Shown here in pieces: positions 29,840-45,123 of a stretch of DNA of 64,000 bases. Both the position numbers and the translations under genes were made by a program. Every line of letters starts with the position of its first letter. Positions within the stretch are counted from its first letter, which is position 1. Below the pieces are notes generated by a model, which searched no databases, was not told the DNA's origin, and saw only the letters and a program-made list of their open reading frames with translations. Source of the DNA: Pseudomonas sp. P8_241 (GTDB taxonomy: Bacteria > Pseudomonadota > Gammaproteobacteria > Pseudomonadales > Pseudomonadaceae); assembly GCF_034008315.1 (NCBI RefSeq), contig NZ_CP125377.1:1376001-1440000 (forward strand), in the 5' to 3' direction.

Positions 29840-30477
29840 GTAAGACAAGCATGCAAATGGGGCTGGATTTTACCTTGGTCGCCGAAGTCGAAGAGTTGGT
29901 TGCCGGTGTCGATGAAGTCGGTCGGGGGCCGCTCTGTGGTGCCGTGGTCACGGCTGCGGTGATTCTCGATCCCAACCGTCCGATCCTCGGCTTGAACGAC
30001 TCGAAGAAACTCACCGAAGCCCGCCGCGAAAAGCTCTACGATGAAATCTGCGAAAAAGCCCTGAGCTGGTGCATTGCACGCGCCGAAATCGAGGAAATCG
30101 ACGAGCTGAACATCCTGCACGCGACCATGCTGGCCATGCAGCGCGCTATCGCCGGCCTGCACATCCAGCCGAAGCTGGCGATGATCGACGGAAACCGTTG
30201 CCCGAAACTGCCGATGCGTGCCGAGGCGGTAGTGAAGGGTGACAGCAAGGTTCCGGCCATCGCGGCGGCATCGATTCTGGCCAAGGTCAGTCGCGATCGC
30301 GAGATGGCAGCGTTCGAGTTGATCTATCCGGGTTACGGCATTGGTGGCCATAAAGGCTACCCGACTCCTGTTCATCTGGAAGCGCTGGCACGGCTTGGGC
30401 CGACCCCGATTCATCGGCGTTCGTTTGCCCCGGTGCGGCTGGCATATGAGGCGCGAGAAGGTCTCATCGAGAGTTAG
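29836..30477 (+). CDS. rnhB: Ribonuclease HII
   Basis: A protein of 213 aa cutting RNA in RNA-DNA hybrids and single misincorporated ribonucleotides. It has the GRG motif region [21 protein letters not shown] (Asp-Glu pair), then [19 protein letters not shown] and the third acidic ligand region [11 protein letters not shown]. The ATG at 29836 overlaps the lpxB stop; a second Met five codons in is also possible. Confidence 0.96.
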   Translation: MSKTSMQMGLDFTLVAEVEELVAGVDEVGRGPLCGAVVTAAVILDPNRPILGLNDSKKLTEARREKLYDEICEKALSWCIARAEIEEIDELNILHATMLAMQRAIAGLHIQPKLAMIDGNRCPKLPMRAEAVVKGDSKVPAIAAASILAKVSRDREMAAFELIYPGYGIGGHKGYPTPVHLEALARLGPTPIHRRSFAPVRLAYEAREGLIES

Positions 30478-30500
30478 TCGCTAGGCTGATTTTTTTTACC

Positions 30501-30524
30501 AAGGCCCGGTACAATCCGGGCCTT
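30501..30524 (+). terminator. Hairpin between rnhB and dnaE (terminator or dnaE leader)
   Basis: Perfect 9-base stem AAGGCCCGG / CCGGGCCTT with loop TACAAT. The downstream sequence GTTGTCTT is only weakly U-rich. The loop itself resembles a -10 box (30510-30515), so the site might instead be the dnaE promoter. Confidence 0.5.
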
Positions 30525-30554
30525 GTTGTCTTCATGTTTACAGACAGGATCACT

Positions 30555-33500
30555 ATGCCGGCTTCATTCGTTCATCTACGCCTGCACACTGAATACTCCC
30601 TGGTCGACGGTCTGGTGCGGATCAAACCGCTGGTCAAGACCCTGGTCGGCATGAACATGCCTGCCGTCGCGGTCACTGACCAGAACAACATGTGTTCGCT
30701 GGTCAAATTCTATAAAAACGCCATGGGGGCCGGGATCAAACCGATCTGCGGCGCCGACCTCTGGCTGTCAAACAAGGATCCGGACAATGCATTGAGCCGG
30801 ATCAGCCTGCTGGTGATGAACGCCGAAGGCTATCGAAACCTCACCGAGTTGATCTCCCGCGGCTTCATCGATGGTCAGCGCAATGGCGCGATCATCATCG
30901 AACGCGAGTGGGTGGCTGAGGCCAGCGCAGGCTTGATCATGTTGTCGGCCGCCAAAGAAGGTGAGATCGGCCAGGCCATGCTCAGTGGCAATCCGGACGA
31001 AGCCGAAACCCTGGCGCGCGAGTGGATGGCGGTATTCCCGGACCGCTTCTATCTGGAAATCCAGCGCACCAATCGTCCCAATGATGAAGAGCAACTGCAC
31101 GGCGCCGTAGCGCTCGCCGAGAAGATAGGTGCACCGCTGGTCGCGACCAACGACGTACGTTTCATCAAGCAGGAAGATTTTGCTGCTCATGAAACCCGCG
31201 TGTGCATCGGTGAGGGCCGAGCCCTCGACGATCCGCGGCGTTCGAAGAACTACAGCGATCAGCAGTACCTCAAAAGCGCCGAGGAAATGGCCGAGCTGTT
31301 CAGCGATATTCCCGAAGCGCTTGAAAATACCGTCGAAATTGCCAAGCGCTGCAACATTGAAGTGAAGCTGGGCACGCACTTCCTGCCCAACTTCCCGATT
31401 CCCGATGGCATGACCATCGACGAGTATTTCCGCAAGGTGTCCTTCGATGGCCTGGAAGAGCGGCTTAGCGTTCTACTGCCCAGGGACACCACTGAAGACT
31501 ACGAAGCCAAGCGTCAGGTGTATGTCGACCGGTTGAATTTCGAGCTGGATATCATCATCCAGATGGGATTCCCCGGTTACTTCCTGATCGTGATGGACTT
31601 CATCCAGTGGGCCAAGAGCAACGGCGTACCGGTTGGCCCTGGCCGGGGGTCGGGCGCCGGTTCGCTGGTGGCCTATGTACAGAAGATCACTGACCTGGAC
31701 CCGCTCGAGTACGACCTGCTGTTCGAACGATTCCTCAACCCGGAACGGGTCTCCATGCCCGACTTCGACGTCGACTTTTGCATGGACGGTCGCGACCGGG
31801 TCATCGACTACGTGGCCGAAAAGTACGGTCGCAATGCGGTAAGCCAGATCATTACCTTCGGTTCCATGGCCGCCAAGGCTGTGGTCCGCGACGTGGCGCG
31901 GGTACAAGGCAAGTCCTATGGCCTGGCCGATCGCTTGTCGAAGATGATCCCGTTCGAAGTCGGCATGACTCTGGAGAAGGCCTACGAGCAGGAAGAGATC
32001 CTGCGCGACTTCATCAAGGTCGATGAAGAGGCCGCGGAAATCTGGGAGATGGCGCGCAAGCTCGAAGGCGTTGTGCGTAACGTCGGCAAACACGCCGGTG
32101 GTGTGGTGATCGCGCCGACCAAGCTGACTGACTTTTCGCCGATCTATTGCGACGAGGCCGGTGATGGCCTGGTAACCCAGTTCGACAAGGATGACGTTGA
32201 GGCTGCCGGGCTGGTGAAGTTCGACTTCCTTGGTCTTCGGACGTTGACGGTTATCGATTGGGCGCTCAAGACCATCAATCGCGACCGCGCCAAGGTCGAC
32301 GAGCCACCGCTGGACATCGCGTTCATCCCGCTCGACGACAAACCGACGTACACGTTGCTGCAAAAAGCTGAAACCACGGCGGTGTTCCAGCTTGAATCCC
32401 GAGGCATGAAAGAGCTGATCAAAAAGCTCAAGCCCGACTGCCTGGAAGACTTGATCGCACTGGTAGCCCTGTTCCGCCCGGGCCCGCTGCAGTCCGGCAT
32501 GGTTGACGACTTTATCAACCGTAAGCACGGTCGCGCCGAGCTGGCGTATCCGCACTCGGATTATCAGTACGAAGGTCTCAAGCCCGTATTGGCGCCGACT
32601 TACGGCATCATCCTGTATCAGGAACAGGTGATGCAGATCGCACAGGTGATGGCCGGTTACACCCTCGGGGGTGCGGACATGTTGCGTCGAGCCATGGGTA
32701 AGAAAAAACCCGAAGAAATGGCCAAACAGCGCGGCGGTTTCATTGAAGGTTGCAAGACCAACAATATCGACGCCGACCTTGCCGGTAACATTTTCGACCT
32801 GGTAGAAAAATTCGCCGGTTATGGCTTTAACAAGTCTCACTCCGCCGCTTACGGTCTGGTTTCCTACCAGACCGCATGGTTGAAAACCCATTACCCGGCG
32901 CCATTCATGGCGGCGGTACTGTCGGCGGACATGCACAACACCGACAAGGTCGTGACCTTGATCGAAGAAATTCGCACCATGAAGTTGCGCCTCGACGCGC
33001 CGGACGTGAACACCTCGGAGTTCAAGTTCACGGTGAACGACGAAGGCCGGATCATTTACGGCCTGGGCGCGATCAAGGGTGTAGGCGAGGGGCCGGTCGA
33101 GGCGATTACCGAAGCGCGTCGGGACGGTCCATTCAAGGATCTGTTCGACTTCTGTGCCCGGGTCGACCTCAAACGTATCAACAAGCGAACCCTCGACGGC
33201 TTGATCCGCAGCGGTGCGCTGGACCGGCTCGGCCCTTATTTTCACGATGAGCAAAAAGCCTATCAGGCCAACATCGACCGCAATCGCGCTGTCCTGTTGA
33301 CCGCCATGGAAGAGGCGATCAAGGCGGCCGAACAAACCGCCCGCACCCATGACAGCGGCCACGCCGACCTGTTTGGTGGCCTGTTCGTTGAGGCGGACGC
33401 CGATGTCTACGGCAATCATCGCAAGGCCAAGGAGCTGACGCTGAAGGAACGGCTCAAAGGTGAGAAAGACACCCTCGGCCTGTACCTGACCGGTCACCCG

Positions 33501-34076
33501 ATCGACGAATACGAAGGTGAAATCCGCCGATTCGCCCGTCAGCGCATCATCGATCTGAAACCGGCTCGCGACACGCAGACTGTTGCCGGCATGATCATCG
33601 CCCTGCGGGTCATGAAGAATAAAAAGGGCGACAAGATGGGGTTCATCACCCTTGACGACCGCTCTGGCCGGATCGAAGCGTCGCTGTTTGCCGATGCGTT
33701 CCATTCCGCGCAGTCGCTGTTGCAAACCGATGCGATGGTGGTGGTCGAAGGCGAGGTTAGTAACGACGACTTCTCCGGTGGCCTGCGCCTGCGAGTCAAA
33801 CGGGTGATGAGCATGGAGGATGCGCGCACCAACCTGGCCGAGAGCCTGCGTTTGAAGCTGCACGCCAAGGATCTCAAGGGTGATCAGCTACGCTGGCTGG
33901 GTGAATTGTTGAAGCGTCACCGCGGTGCTTGTCCGATCACCATGGACTACACCAGTCCCGATGCGAAGGCCTTGTTGCAGTTTGGCGAAGGCTGGCGAAT
34001 CGATCCGGCGGATGCGTTGATTCAAGCCTTGCGTGACCAGTTCGGGCGAGACAACGTCTTCCTCCAATACCGTTAA
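30555..34076 (+). CDS. dnaE: DNA polymerase III alpha subunit
   Basis: A protein of 1173 aa, the replicative polymerase. An N-terminal PHP domain (FVHLRLHTEYSLVDG) lacks some metal ligands, as usual for the proteobacterial enzyme. Polymerase active-site acids are in MPDFDVDFCMDGRDRVIDY at about residue 400. The fingers, beta-binding and tandem HhH regions follow, and a C-terminal OB-fold lies near QTVAGMIIALRVMKNKKG. The ATG at 30555 gives the expected family length; the upstream in-frame ATG at 30534 adds only seven residues. Confidence 0.98.
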   Translation: MPASFVHLRLHTEYSLVDGLVRIKPLVKTLVGMNMPAVAVTDQNNMCSLVKFYKNAMGAGIKPICGADLWLSNKDPDNALSRISLLVMNAEGYRNLTELISRGFIDGQRNGAIIIEREWVAEASAGLIMLSAAKEGEIGQAMLSGNPDEAETLAREWMAVFPDRFYLEIQRTNRPNDEEQLHGAVALAEKIGAPLVATNDVRFIKQEDFAAHETRVCIGEGRALDDPRRSKNYSDQQYLKSAEEMAELFSDIPEALENTVEIAKRCNIEVKLGTHFLPNFPIPDGMTIDEYFRKVSFDGLEERLSVLLPRDTTEDYEAKRQVYVDRLNFELDIIIQMGFPGYFLIVMDFIQWAKSNGVPVGPGRGSGAGSLVAYVQKITDLDPLEYDLLFERFLNPERVSMPDFDVDFCMDGRDRVIDYVAEKYGRNAVSQIITFGSMAAKAVVRDVARVQGKSYGLADRLSKMIPFEVGMTLEKAYEQEEILRDFIKVDEEAAEIWEMARKLEGVVRNVGKHAGGVVIAPTKLTDFSPIYCDEAGDGLVTQFDKDDVEAAGLVKFDFLGLRTLTVIDWALKTINRDRAKVDEPPLDIAFIPLDDKPTYTLLQKAETTAVFQLESRGMKELIKKLKPDCLEDLIALVALFRPGPLQSGMVDDFINRKHGRAELAYPHSDYQYEGLKPVLAPTYGIILYQEQVMQIAQVMAGYTLGGADMLRRAMGKKKPEEMAKQRGGFIEGCKTNNIDADLAGNIFDLVEKFAGYGFNKSHSAAYGLVSYQTAWLKTHYPAPFMAAVLSADMHNTDKVVTLIEEIRTMKLRLDAPDVNTSEFKFTVNDEGRIIYGLGAIKGVGEGPVEAITEARRDGPFKDLFDFCARVDLKRINKRTLDGLIRSGALDRLGPYFHDEQKAYQANIDRNRAVLLTAMEEAIKAAEQTARTHDSGHADLFGGLFVEADADVYGNHRKAKELTLKERLKGEKDTLGLYLTGHPIDEYEGEIRRFARQRIIDLKPARDTQTVAGMIIALRVMKNKKGDKMGFITLDDRSGRIEASLFADAFHSAQSLLQTDAMVVVEGEVSNDDFSGGLRLRVKRVMSMEDARTNLAESLRLKLHAKDLKGDQLRWLGELLKRHRGACPITMDYTSPDAKALLQFGEGWRIDPADALIQALRDQFGRDNVFLQYR

Positions 34077-34216
34077 CGGTCAGGGTGCCATTACGTATCC
34101 TGAGCATGACCAGAATTTTTAATCTCGACCTCAACGCGCCTCTCCCTTAAGGTAGGGCGCGAATAGACAACCGGCCGGCCCAAGCTCTCTTGGACGTCGA
34201 CCCTAGACGGACGCCT

Positions 34217-35164
34217 ATGAACCCGAATTTTCTAGATTTCGAACAGCCGATCGCCGACCTGCAAGCCAAGATCGAAGAGTTGCGCTTGGTCGGTAATGAC
34301 AATTCGCTGAATATCGGCGATGAGATCTCTCGCCTGCAGGAAAAAAGCAGCACGCTGACAGAGGACATCTTCGGCAAGCTGACCAGCTGGCAGATCGCAC
34401 GTCTGGCGCGTCACCCGAAACGTCCGTATACCCTGGACTACATCGAACACATCTTCACCGAGTTCGACGAACTGCACGGTGATCGTCACTTCTCCGACGA
34501 TGCCGCCATCGTTGGTGGTATCGCACGTCTGGACGACCAGCCGGTGATGATCATCGGTCACCAGAAAGGCCGTGAAGTGCGCGAGAAGGTTCGCCGCAAC
34601 TTCGGCATGCCCCGTCCGGAAGGCTACCGCAAGGCCTGCCGCCTGATGGAAATGGCCGAACGCTTCAAGATGCCGATCCTGACCTTCATCGACACCCCGG
34701 GCGCGTACCCTGGTATCGATGCTGAAGAGCGCAACCAGAGCGAAGCGATTGCCTGGAACCTGCGTGTCATGGCTCGTCTGAAAACCCCGATCATTGCCAC
34801 CGTCATTGGTGAAGGTGGTTCCGGTGGTGCACTGGCCATCGGTGTTTGCGATCAGCTGAACATGCTGCAGTACTCGACCTACGCGGTGATTTCGCCGGAA
34901 GGTTGCGCCTCGATCCTGTGGAAAACTGCCGAAAAAGCGCCGGACGCGGCTGAAGCCATGGGCATCACCGCCGAGCGCCTCAAAGGCCTGGGCATCGTGG
35001 ACAAAGTGATCGGCGAACCACTGGGTGGCGCACACCGTGACCCGGCCGCTGCCGCTGCGTCGATCCGTGCCGAGCTGAGCTCGCAACTGGCGATGCTGAA
35101 GAAGTTCGACAACGATGCGCTGCTCAAGCGCCGCTACGATCGACTGATGAGCTACGGTCTGTAA
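34217..35164 (+). CDS. accA: Acetyl-CoA carboxylase carboxyltransferase subunit alpha
   Basis: A protein of 315 aa that, with AccD, transfers CO2 from carboxybiotin to acetyl-CoA. It begins [22 protein letters not shown] (helical N-terminal part) and has the crotonase-like core with [42 protein letters not shown] and [17 protein letters not shown]. The ATG at 34217 matches the family; the reading from 34190 adds nine residues without support. A hairpin (CGCGCC / GGCGCG, about 34135-34161) lies in the dnaE-accA gap. Confidence 0.97.
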   Translation: MNPNFLDFEQPIADLQAKIEELRLVGNDNSLNIGDEISRLQEKSSTLTEDIFGKLTSWQIARLARHPKRPYTLDYIEHIFTEFDELHGDRHFSDDAAIVGGIARLDDQPVMIIGHQKGREVREKVRRNFGMPRPEGYRKACRLMEMAERFKMPILTFIDTPGAYPGIDAEERNQSEAIAWNLRVMARLKTPIIATVIGEGGSGGALAIGVCDQLNMLQYSTYAVISPEGCASILWKTAEKAPDAAEAMGITAERLKGLGIVDKVIGEPLGGAHRDPAAAAASIRAELSSQLAMLKKFDNDALLKRRYDRLMSYGL

Positions 35165-35185
35165 TCAGACTGCACGTAATACCCT

Positions 35186-35266
35186 TGTAGGAGCTGCCGC
35201 TGGCTGCGATCTTTTGATCTTGAAAATGCAAAATCAAAAGATCGCAGCCTGCGGCAGCTCCTACAG
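35186..35266. repeat. REP pair, TGTAGGAGCTGCC type
   Basis: TGTAGGAGCTGCCGCTGGCT from 35186 with its inverted partner ending GCAGCTCCTACA at 35265. The arms continue through GCGATCTTTTGAT, so the stem can be about 30 bases. It lies between accA and tilS. Confidence 0.85.
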
Positions 35267-35292
35267 TGGTTTATGAGGGGCGATCAATCTCT

Positions 35293-36615
35293 ATGACTCC
35301 TTCCAAGAGTGATCTGTCTTCCCGGCTTTTGTTGAATCTTGAGCCTTGGCGCAATGCCGCTCAATGGCACATCGCCTTCTCCGGTGGCCTCGACTCCACT
35401 GTCCTGCTGTACGTTCTGGCAACACTCTCTCAAACCGAATCCCTGCCGGCACTCAACGCCATTCATGTTCATCATGGCCTTCAGGCCGCGGCGGATGCCT
35501 GGCCGGAACATTGCCAATCAGTGTGTGCGGCGCTGGGGGTGCCATTGAAAGTCATGGGTGTGCAGGTGCAGTCCGGCGCCAGTCTGGAGAGGGCAGCCCG
35601 AGAGGCACGTTATCAGGCCTTCATCGAAACCCTTCACGACAACGAAGTGCTGCTGACCGCGCAGCACCGCGACGATCAAGCGGAAACGCTACTGTTTCGC
35701 CTGTTGCGTGGAGCGGGCGTGCGCGGTTTGTCGGCGATGCCCCGCCAGCGTCCGTTGGGTCGTGGAAACCTGTTGCGGCCACTGCTCGACGTCTCTCGAG
35801 CTGAACTCGAGGCCTATGCCACCGAGCAGGGTTTGAGCTGGATTGAAGATCCTTCGAACCAGGATCGGCAATTTTCGCGCAACTTTTTGCGTCATCAGAT
35901 TTTTCCAGTACTGACCGCCCGCTGGCCACAAGCGGCGGCGACGATGGCTCGCAGTGCCGCTCATCTGAACGAAGCGCAAGGATTGCTCGATGAGCTGGCG
36001 CAAATCGATCTGGCACGCGCCAGTTCCGGGGGGGAATTTGACTGGCTGGGATTGCCCTCCCTGGAACTGGCTCCCCTCGCGCAACTCTCCGTTGCAAGGC
36101 AACGCAATGCCTTGAGTCACTGGCTCGAACCGCAGACCCGTTTGCCGGATACCGACCATTGGTCGGGTTGGGCCGATTTGCGTGATGCCGCCGGTGATGC
36201 TGCCCCTGTGTGGCGCCTGGCCGATGGTGAATTGCACCGGGCGGGCGGGCGCATCTGGTGGCTTGGCGGATGCTGGTTGCATGCTGTGCCGGCAGCGGGA
36301 GCGTGGCCGGATCCATCGATCGCACTGTCATTGCCGGGTAACGGTGTGCTCGCATTCACGGGTCAAATCCCCGATGGCCCGCTGCATATCCGCTATCGTG
36401 AAGGGGGAGAGGCCATGGATTTACCGGGTCGTGGCCACCGGGACCTCAAGCGTTTGCTCAACGAAAGGGCGGTACCGTCATTCGTCCGTGGCAGATTGCC
36501 GCTGCTCTATCGGGGCGAACAATTGCTGGCGGTGGCGAACCTGCACGGGCTGGACGGCAGCGTGCTCGGTAACTGGCGTTTGCATTGGCAACCACCATCG
36601 AAGATCAAGGTTTGA
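35293..36615 (+). CDS. tilS: tRNA(Ile)-lysidine synthase
   Basis: A protein of 440 aa that modifies C34 of tRNA-Ile(CAU) to lysidine with ATP and lysine, letting it read AUA. The PP-loop AFSGGLDSTVLLYVL is near residue 30 and LLTAQHRDDQAETLLFRLLRGAG follows. The C-terminal TilS domains (about 220-440) are present, ending LNERAVPSFVRGRLPLLYRG. ATG 35293 is preceded at a distance by GAGGGG. An extension to 35266 would start inside the REP. Confidence 0.95.
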   Translation: MTPSKSDLSSRLLLNLEPWRNAAQWHIAFSGGLDSTVLLYVLATLSQTESLPALNAIHVHHGLQAAADAWPEHCQSVCAALGVPLKVMGVQVQSGASLERAAREARYQAFIETLHDNEVLLTAQHRDDQAETLLFRLLRGAGVRGLSAMPRQRPLGRGNLLRPLLDVSRAELEAYATEQGLSWIEDPSNQDRQFSRNFLRHQIFPVLTARWPQAAATMARSAAHLNEAQGLLDELAQIDLARASSGGEFDWLGLPSLELAPLAQLSVARQRNALSHWLEPQTRLPDTDHWSGWADLRDAAGDAAPVWRLADGELHRAGGRIWWLGGCWLHAVPAAGAWPDPSIALSLPGNGVLAFTGQIPDGPLHIRYREGGEAMDLPGRGHRDLKRLLNERAVPSFVRGRLPLLYRGEQLLAVANLHGLDGSVLGNWRLHWQPPSKIKV

Positions 36616-36873
36616 GCTGAAAGGGGCTTTCCGGTAGACTACGCTCCCTTCTTGATACAACTTCTGTGGATTCGCCTGAATTGCAGGAGTTGCCGATTAC
36701 CAAGCAGTCTTTGCTGGGCGATTCCAAAAAATGTGTAGCGAGCAACGTACCGGTGTTTCATCTCCCGGTCTGTCCCAACGCGGCGGTTTTTTTGAAAGGT
36801 GCACTGTAATTAATGCAGGTGATCGGGGGCTTCGGCCTTCCTTCGCTTTCCCCGGCGGCTCGGACCGCTTTAA

Positions 36874-39378
<2,505 letters not shown>

Positions 39379-39393
39379 TATTGGAATCCGGTC

Positions 39394-39457
39394 GTAGGAG
39401 CCGGCTTGCTGGCGATCGCGTCCTTTTGGTCGCAATCGCCAGCAAGCCGGCTCCTAC
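39394..39457. repeat. REP pair, GTAGGAGCCGGCTTGCTGGCGA type
   Basis: GTAGGAGCCGGCTTGCTGGC from 39394 and its complement GCCAGCAAGCCGGCTCCTAC ending at 39457, with a short spacer containing GCGTCCTTTTGGTCGC. It lies in the kdsA-eno gap and is the most compact and symmetrical copy here. Confidence 0.85.
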
Positions 39458-39479
39458 AGATGTGACCTACAAGTTATAA

Positions 39480-40814
<1,335 letters not shown>

Positions 40815-40985
40815 GCAGTACGTGGTAAAAAAGACACCGGATTGTGTCGGAAAAATCGCTACAGCGACGTTTTTGCCACTAATCTGATGCCTTACAAGCA
40901 CAAGCCTGGTTCTTCCAGGCTTCGTGCTATCAGTAGCTTCATGTTTTGGTGTGGCTGTCTTTTTTCACTGGATACCTGATATTCG

Positions 40986-41264
40986 ATGCGCAGTCCCAAT
41001 TGGTTGTTCCTCGTCTTGCTCCTGCTGCTGGCTGGCCTGCAGTACCGCCTGTGGGTGGGTAATGGCAGTCTGGCGCAAGTGGCCGAGCTGACTCAGCAGA
41101 TTGCCGATCAGCAAGCTGAGAACCAGACGCTGCTGGAACGCAATCGGGTGATGGACGCTGAAGTCAGCGAGTTGAAGAAGGGCATGGAGACCGTCGAAGA
41201 GCGGGCTCGCCACGAGTTGGGCATGGTCAAGGACGGTGAAACCCTTTACCAGTTGGCGCAATGA
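40986..41264 (+). CDS. ftsB: Cell division protein FtsB
   Basis: A protein of 92 aa with one N-terminal membrane helix (NWLFLVLLLLLAGLQYRLWVG) followed by a periplasmic coiled coil (VAELTQQIADQQAENQTLLERNRVMDAEV), the layout of the divisome linker FtsB that pairs with FtsL and FtsQ. It is placed in the conserved eno-ftsB-ispD order and overlaps ispD by four bases. Confidence 0.94.
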   Translation: MRSPNWLFLVLLLLLAGLQYRLWVGNGSLAQVAELTQQIADQQAENQTLLERNRVMDAEVSELKKGMETVEERARHELGMVKDGETLYQLAQ

Positions 41265-41968
41265 ACCAGACCTTACCGGCCTTTTGGGCCGTGATCCCTG
41301 CCGCGGGTGTTGGTGCCCGTATGGCCGCAGACCGTCCCAAGCAGTATCTGCAACTGGGCGGGCGCACTATTCTCGAACACAGCCTCGGCTGTTTCCTTGA
41401 TCATCCTTGCCTCAAAGGCCTGGTGGTCAGTCTTGCTGTTGACGATCCTTATTGGCCGAACCTGGCGTGTGCTGGCGATGCGCGTATCGCGCGGGTCGAG
41501 GGCGGCTCCGAGCGATCCGGTTCGGTGCTCAATGCGTTGCTGCACCTTCATGGGCAGGGTGCCGACGATGAGGATTGGGTACTGGTCCATGATGCTGCAC
41601 GGCCGAATCTCAGTCGTGACGATTTAGACAAATTGCTGGCTGAGCTGGCTGACGATCCTGTCGGTGGACTGCTGGCGGTTCCTGCACGGGATACGCTAAA
41701 ACGCGTCGATAAACACGGTCGTGTGGTCGAAACCGTTGATCGTAGTGTGATCTGGCAGGCCTACACGCCGCAGATGTTTCGCCTTGGGGCCTTGCACCGT
41801 GCATTGGCCGACAGTCTGGTGGCAGATGCCGTGGTCACCGATGAAGCCTCGGCGATGGAGTGGGCCGGTTTGGCGCCACGTTTGATCGAAGGGCGATCCG
41901 ATAACCTCAAGGTGACGCGTCCTGAGGATCTTGATTGGTTGAGACAGCGTTGGGCTAATCGTCGCTAA
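41261..41968 (+). CDS. ispD: 2-C-methyl-D-erythritol 4-phosphate cytidylyltransferase
   Basis: A protein of 235 aa, MEP pathway step 3. It has the nucleotide-binding PAAGVGARMAADRPKQYLQLGG near the N-terminus, VHDAARPNLSRDDLDKLL and DRSVIWQAYTPQMFRLGAL. Coupled to ftsB. The stop codon lies at the edge of a REP element, so the transcript 3' end is probably folded immediately after translation ends. ispF is about 3 kb downstream, interrupted by the formaldehyde genes. Confidence 0.96.
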   Translation: MNQTLPAFWAVIPAAGVGARMAADRPKQYLQLGGRTILEHSLGCFLDHPCLKGLVVSLAVDDPYWPNLACAGDARIARVEGGSERSGSVLNALLHLHGQGADDEDWVLVHDAARPNLSRDDLDKLLAELADDPVGGLLAVPARDTLKRVDKHGRVVETVDRSVIWQAYTPQMFRLGALHRALADSLVADAVVTDEASAMEWAGLAPRLIEGRSDNLKVTRPEDLDWLRQRWANRR

Positions 41969-42054
41969 AAGATCGCAGCCTGCAGCAGCTCCTACAAAGA
42001 TCGATTGCGTATCACCTGATGTCCTGTAGGAGCTGCCGCAGGCTGCGATCTTTT
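41967..42054. repeat. REP pair in inverse orientation
   Basis: AAAAGATCGCAGCCTGCAGC...CTCCTACA comes first and TGTAGGAGCTGCC...GATCTTTT second, the opposite order to the other pairs of this family here. It separates convergent ispD and the LysR gene and touches both stop codons. Confidence 0.83.
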
Positions 42055-42058
42055 GATC

Positions 42059-42955
42059 TTAAATCCTGTACTCCGGCCTTTCAGCCAACCCCTCCTTCAA
42101 ATAATCCACCAACTTGCGCACTTTCGGCGACAAATGACGCTGCTGCGGATACAGCGCCCAAACGGCGGTATTGGGCGGTTGATGCGCCTCCAGCAGTGAA
42201 ATCAACGCGCCGCTGTTCAAGTGCTCCAGCACGTAATAATCCGGCAACTGGCACAGCCCGACACCTTGCAGCGCTGCATCCAGCACCGCTTGCCCACTGT
42301 TGCAGCGCCAGTTTCCCTGCACCCGTTGTGAAAATTCCCGACCGTTTTGTTCCAGTTGCCAGAGGTCCGAGCTACCGATCAGGCAATTGTGCCGATTGAG
42401 TTCCGACAGGCTGTGTGGCCGACCGTAGCGTTCTATGTAGGACGGGGAAGCGCAAAGAAACATCCGACGGGGTGCGAGGCGTGTGGCGACCAGCCTTGAG
42501 TCCTGCAAACGGCCGAGACGAATCGCCAGATCCAGACCCTCGTGCACCAGGTCGAGTTGGCGATTGGTCAGTTCGATGTCGATACGCAGTTGCGGATACA
42601 ACCCCATGAAGCGCGTCACCAGGGGTACGATGAATCGCTCGCCGTACGCTACCGCGCAGGTCATGCGCAGCATGCCTTTGGGTTCGCTGGTCAAGTCGCC
42701 AACCGCCCGCAGCGCTTCTTCCCGTCCATCCTGCAGGCGCTGGCAATGCTGCAGAAAAGTTTGTCCGGCTTCAGTCAGCGTGACACGCCGGGTACTGCGG
42801 TAGAGCAAACGAGTCTGCAAGCGCTCTTCCAGACGTGCTATTTGTCGACTGACGTGGGAGGAAGAAACGCCCAGGCGTTCGGCGGCAGCTGTGAACTGAC
42901 TGCATTCGGCCACCGCGACGAACTCGTCAATGCCTTCCCAGCGATTCTCGGACAT
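42059..42955 (-). CDS. gfnR: LysR-family regulator next to adhC (GfnR-like)
   Basis: A protein of 298 aa with the N-terminal winged helix FVAVAECSQFTAAAERLGVSSSHVSRQIARLEERL and the substrate-binding domain from about residue 90. It is divergent from adhC with a 107-base shared promoter region. In P. aeruginosa the LysR gene in this position is GfnR, which activates the glutathione-dependent formaldehyde operon; I transfer that by position and family. The shared region contains AATAAT...ATTATT symmetrical sequence that could be the operator. Confidence 0.8.
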   Translation of the reverse strand: MSENRWEGIDEFVAVAECSQFTAAAERLGVSSSHVSRQIARLEERLQTRLLYRSTRRVTLTEAGQTFLQHCQRLQDGREEALRAVGDLTSEPKGMLRMTCAVAYGERFIVPLVTRFMGLYPQLRIDIELTNRQLDLVHEGLDLAIRLGRLQDSRLVATRLAPRRMFLCASPSYIERYGRPHSLSELNRHNCLIGSSDLWQLEQNGREFSQRVQGNWRCNSGQAVLDAALQGVGLCQLPDYYVLEHLNSGALISLLEAHQPPNTAVWALYPQQRHLSPKVRKLVDYLKEGLAERPEYRI

Positions 42956-42981
42956 CGATGATTATCCCTGTGCAGCAATAA

Positions 42982-44175
<1,194 letters not shown>

Positions 44176-44263
44176 GAAGCAGCCGCAGGCCACAGGCTTC
44201 AAGCGGCAAGTTGATTGAGTTGGCCTGGCGCTTGAGGTTTTGGTTTTCAGTGAGGAGTTTGCA

Positions 44264-45109
44264 ATGAGTTTGGAAAACATCTCCTGCCAGAAAAGCTTCG
44301 GCGGTTGGCACAAACGCTATCGCCATCGCTCGGAAGTGCTCGGCTGCGACATGGTGTTTGCTGTCTACCTGCCGCCGCAAGCGGAACAGGGCGGCAAGTT
44401 GCCGGTACTGTATTGGTTGTCCGGCCTGACCTGCACCGACGAAAATTTCATGCAAAAAGCCGGCGCCATGCGCATGGCCGCCGAGTTGGGTCTGATCATC
44501 GTCGCGCCGGACACCAGCCCTCGCGGTCCCGATGTGCCGGGCGACCCGGACGGTGCCTGGGACTTTGGCCTGGGTGCAGGGTTCTATCTGAATGCCACAC
44601 AGGAGCCGTGGTCGAGGCACTATCGGATGCATGACTACGTCGTGCAGGAATTGCCGGCATTGGTCGAGGCTCATTTCCCGGCGTCCGACAAACGCGGCAT
44701 CAGCGGTCATTCCATGGGTGGTCATGGCGCGCTGGTTTGTGCCTTGCGCAATCCAGGGCGTTATCGCTCGGTGTCGGCGTTTTCGCCGATCAACAATCCG
44801 ATGGATTGCCCGTGGGGGCAAAAGGCTTTTTCCCGATACCTGGGGGAGGACCGTTCGAAGTGGCGCGAGTGGGATGCCTGTGCGCTGATCACCGAGGCAG
44901 ACGAGAAGTTGCCTCTGTTGGTCGATCAGGGAGATCGCGACGACTTCCTTGCCACCCAGCTCAAGCCTGAAGCCTTGCAACAAGCGAGCAAACTGGCCGG
45001 CCATCCGCTGACGCTGCGCCTGCAGCCGGGCTATGACCACAGCTATTTCTTCATCGCCAGTTTCATTGACGACCACTTGCGGCATCACGCGCATGCTCTA
45101 GGTGCCTAA
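44264..45109 (+). CDS. fghA: S-formylglutathione hydrolase
   Basis: A protein of 281 aa of the esterase D family, alpha/beta hydrolase, releasing formate and glutathione. Nucleophile Ser is in [18 protein letters not shown]; Asp and His of the triad are expected in [11 protein letters not shown] and [16 protein letters not shown] 44264 follows TGAGGAG. It forms a detoxification pair with adhC. A strong hairpin follows the stop just before ispF. Confidence 0.95.
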   Translation: MSLENISCQKSFGGWHKRYRHRSEVLGCDMVFAVYLPPQAEQGGKLPVLYWLSGLTCTDENFMQKAGAMRMAAELGLIIVAPDTSPRGPDVPGDPDGAWDFGLGAGFYLNATQEPWSRHYRMHDYVVQELPALVEAHFPASDKRGISGHSMGGHGALVCALRNPGRYRSVSAFSPINNPMDCPWGQKAFSRYLGEDRSKWREWDACALITEADEKLPLLVDQGDRDDFLATQLKPEALQQASKLAGHPLTLRLQPGYDHSYFFIASFIDDHLRHHAHALGA

Positions 45110-45123
45110 TGCAGGTAGAATCA

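Noticed and set aside
31473..33863. A 796-codon open frame antisense to dnaE
   Set aside because: Shadow of dnaE; no ribosome site or domain.
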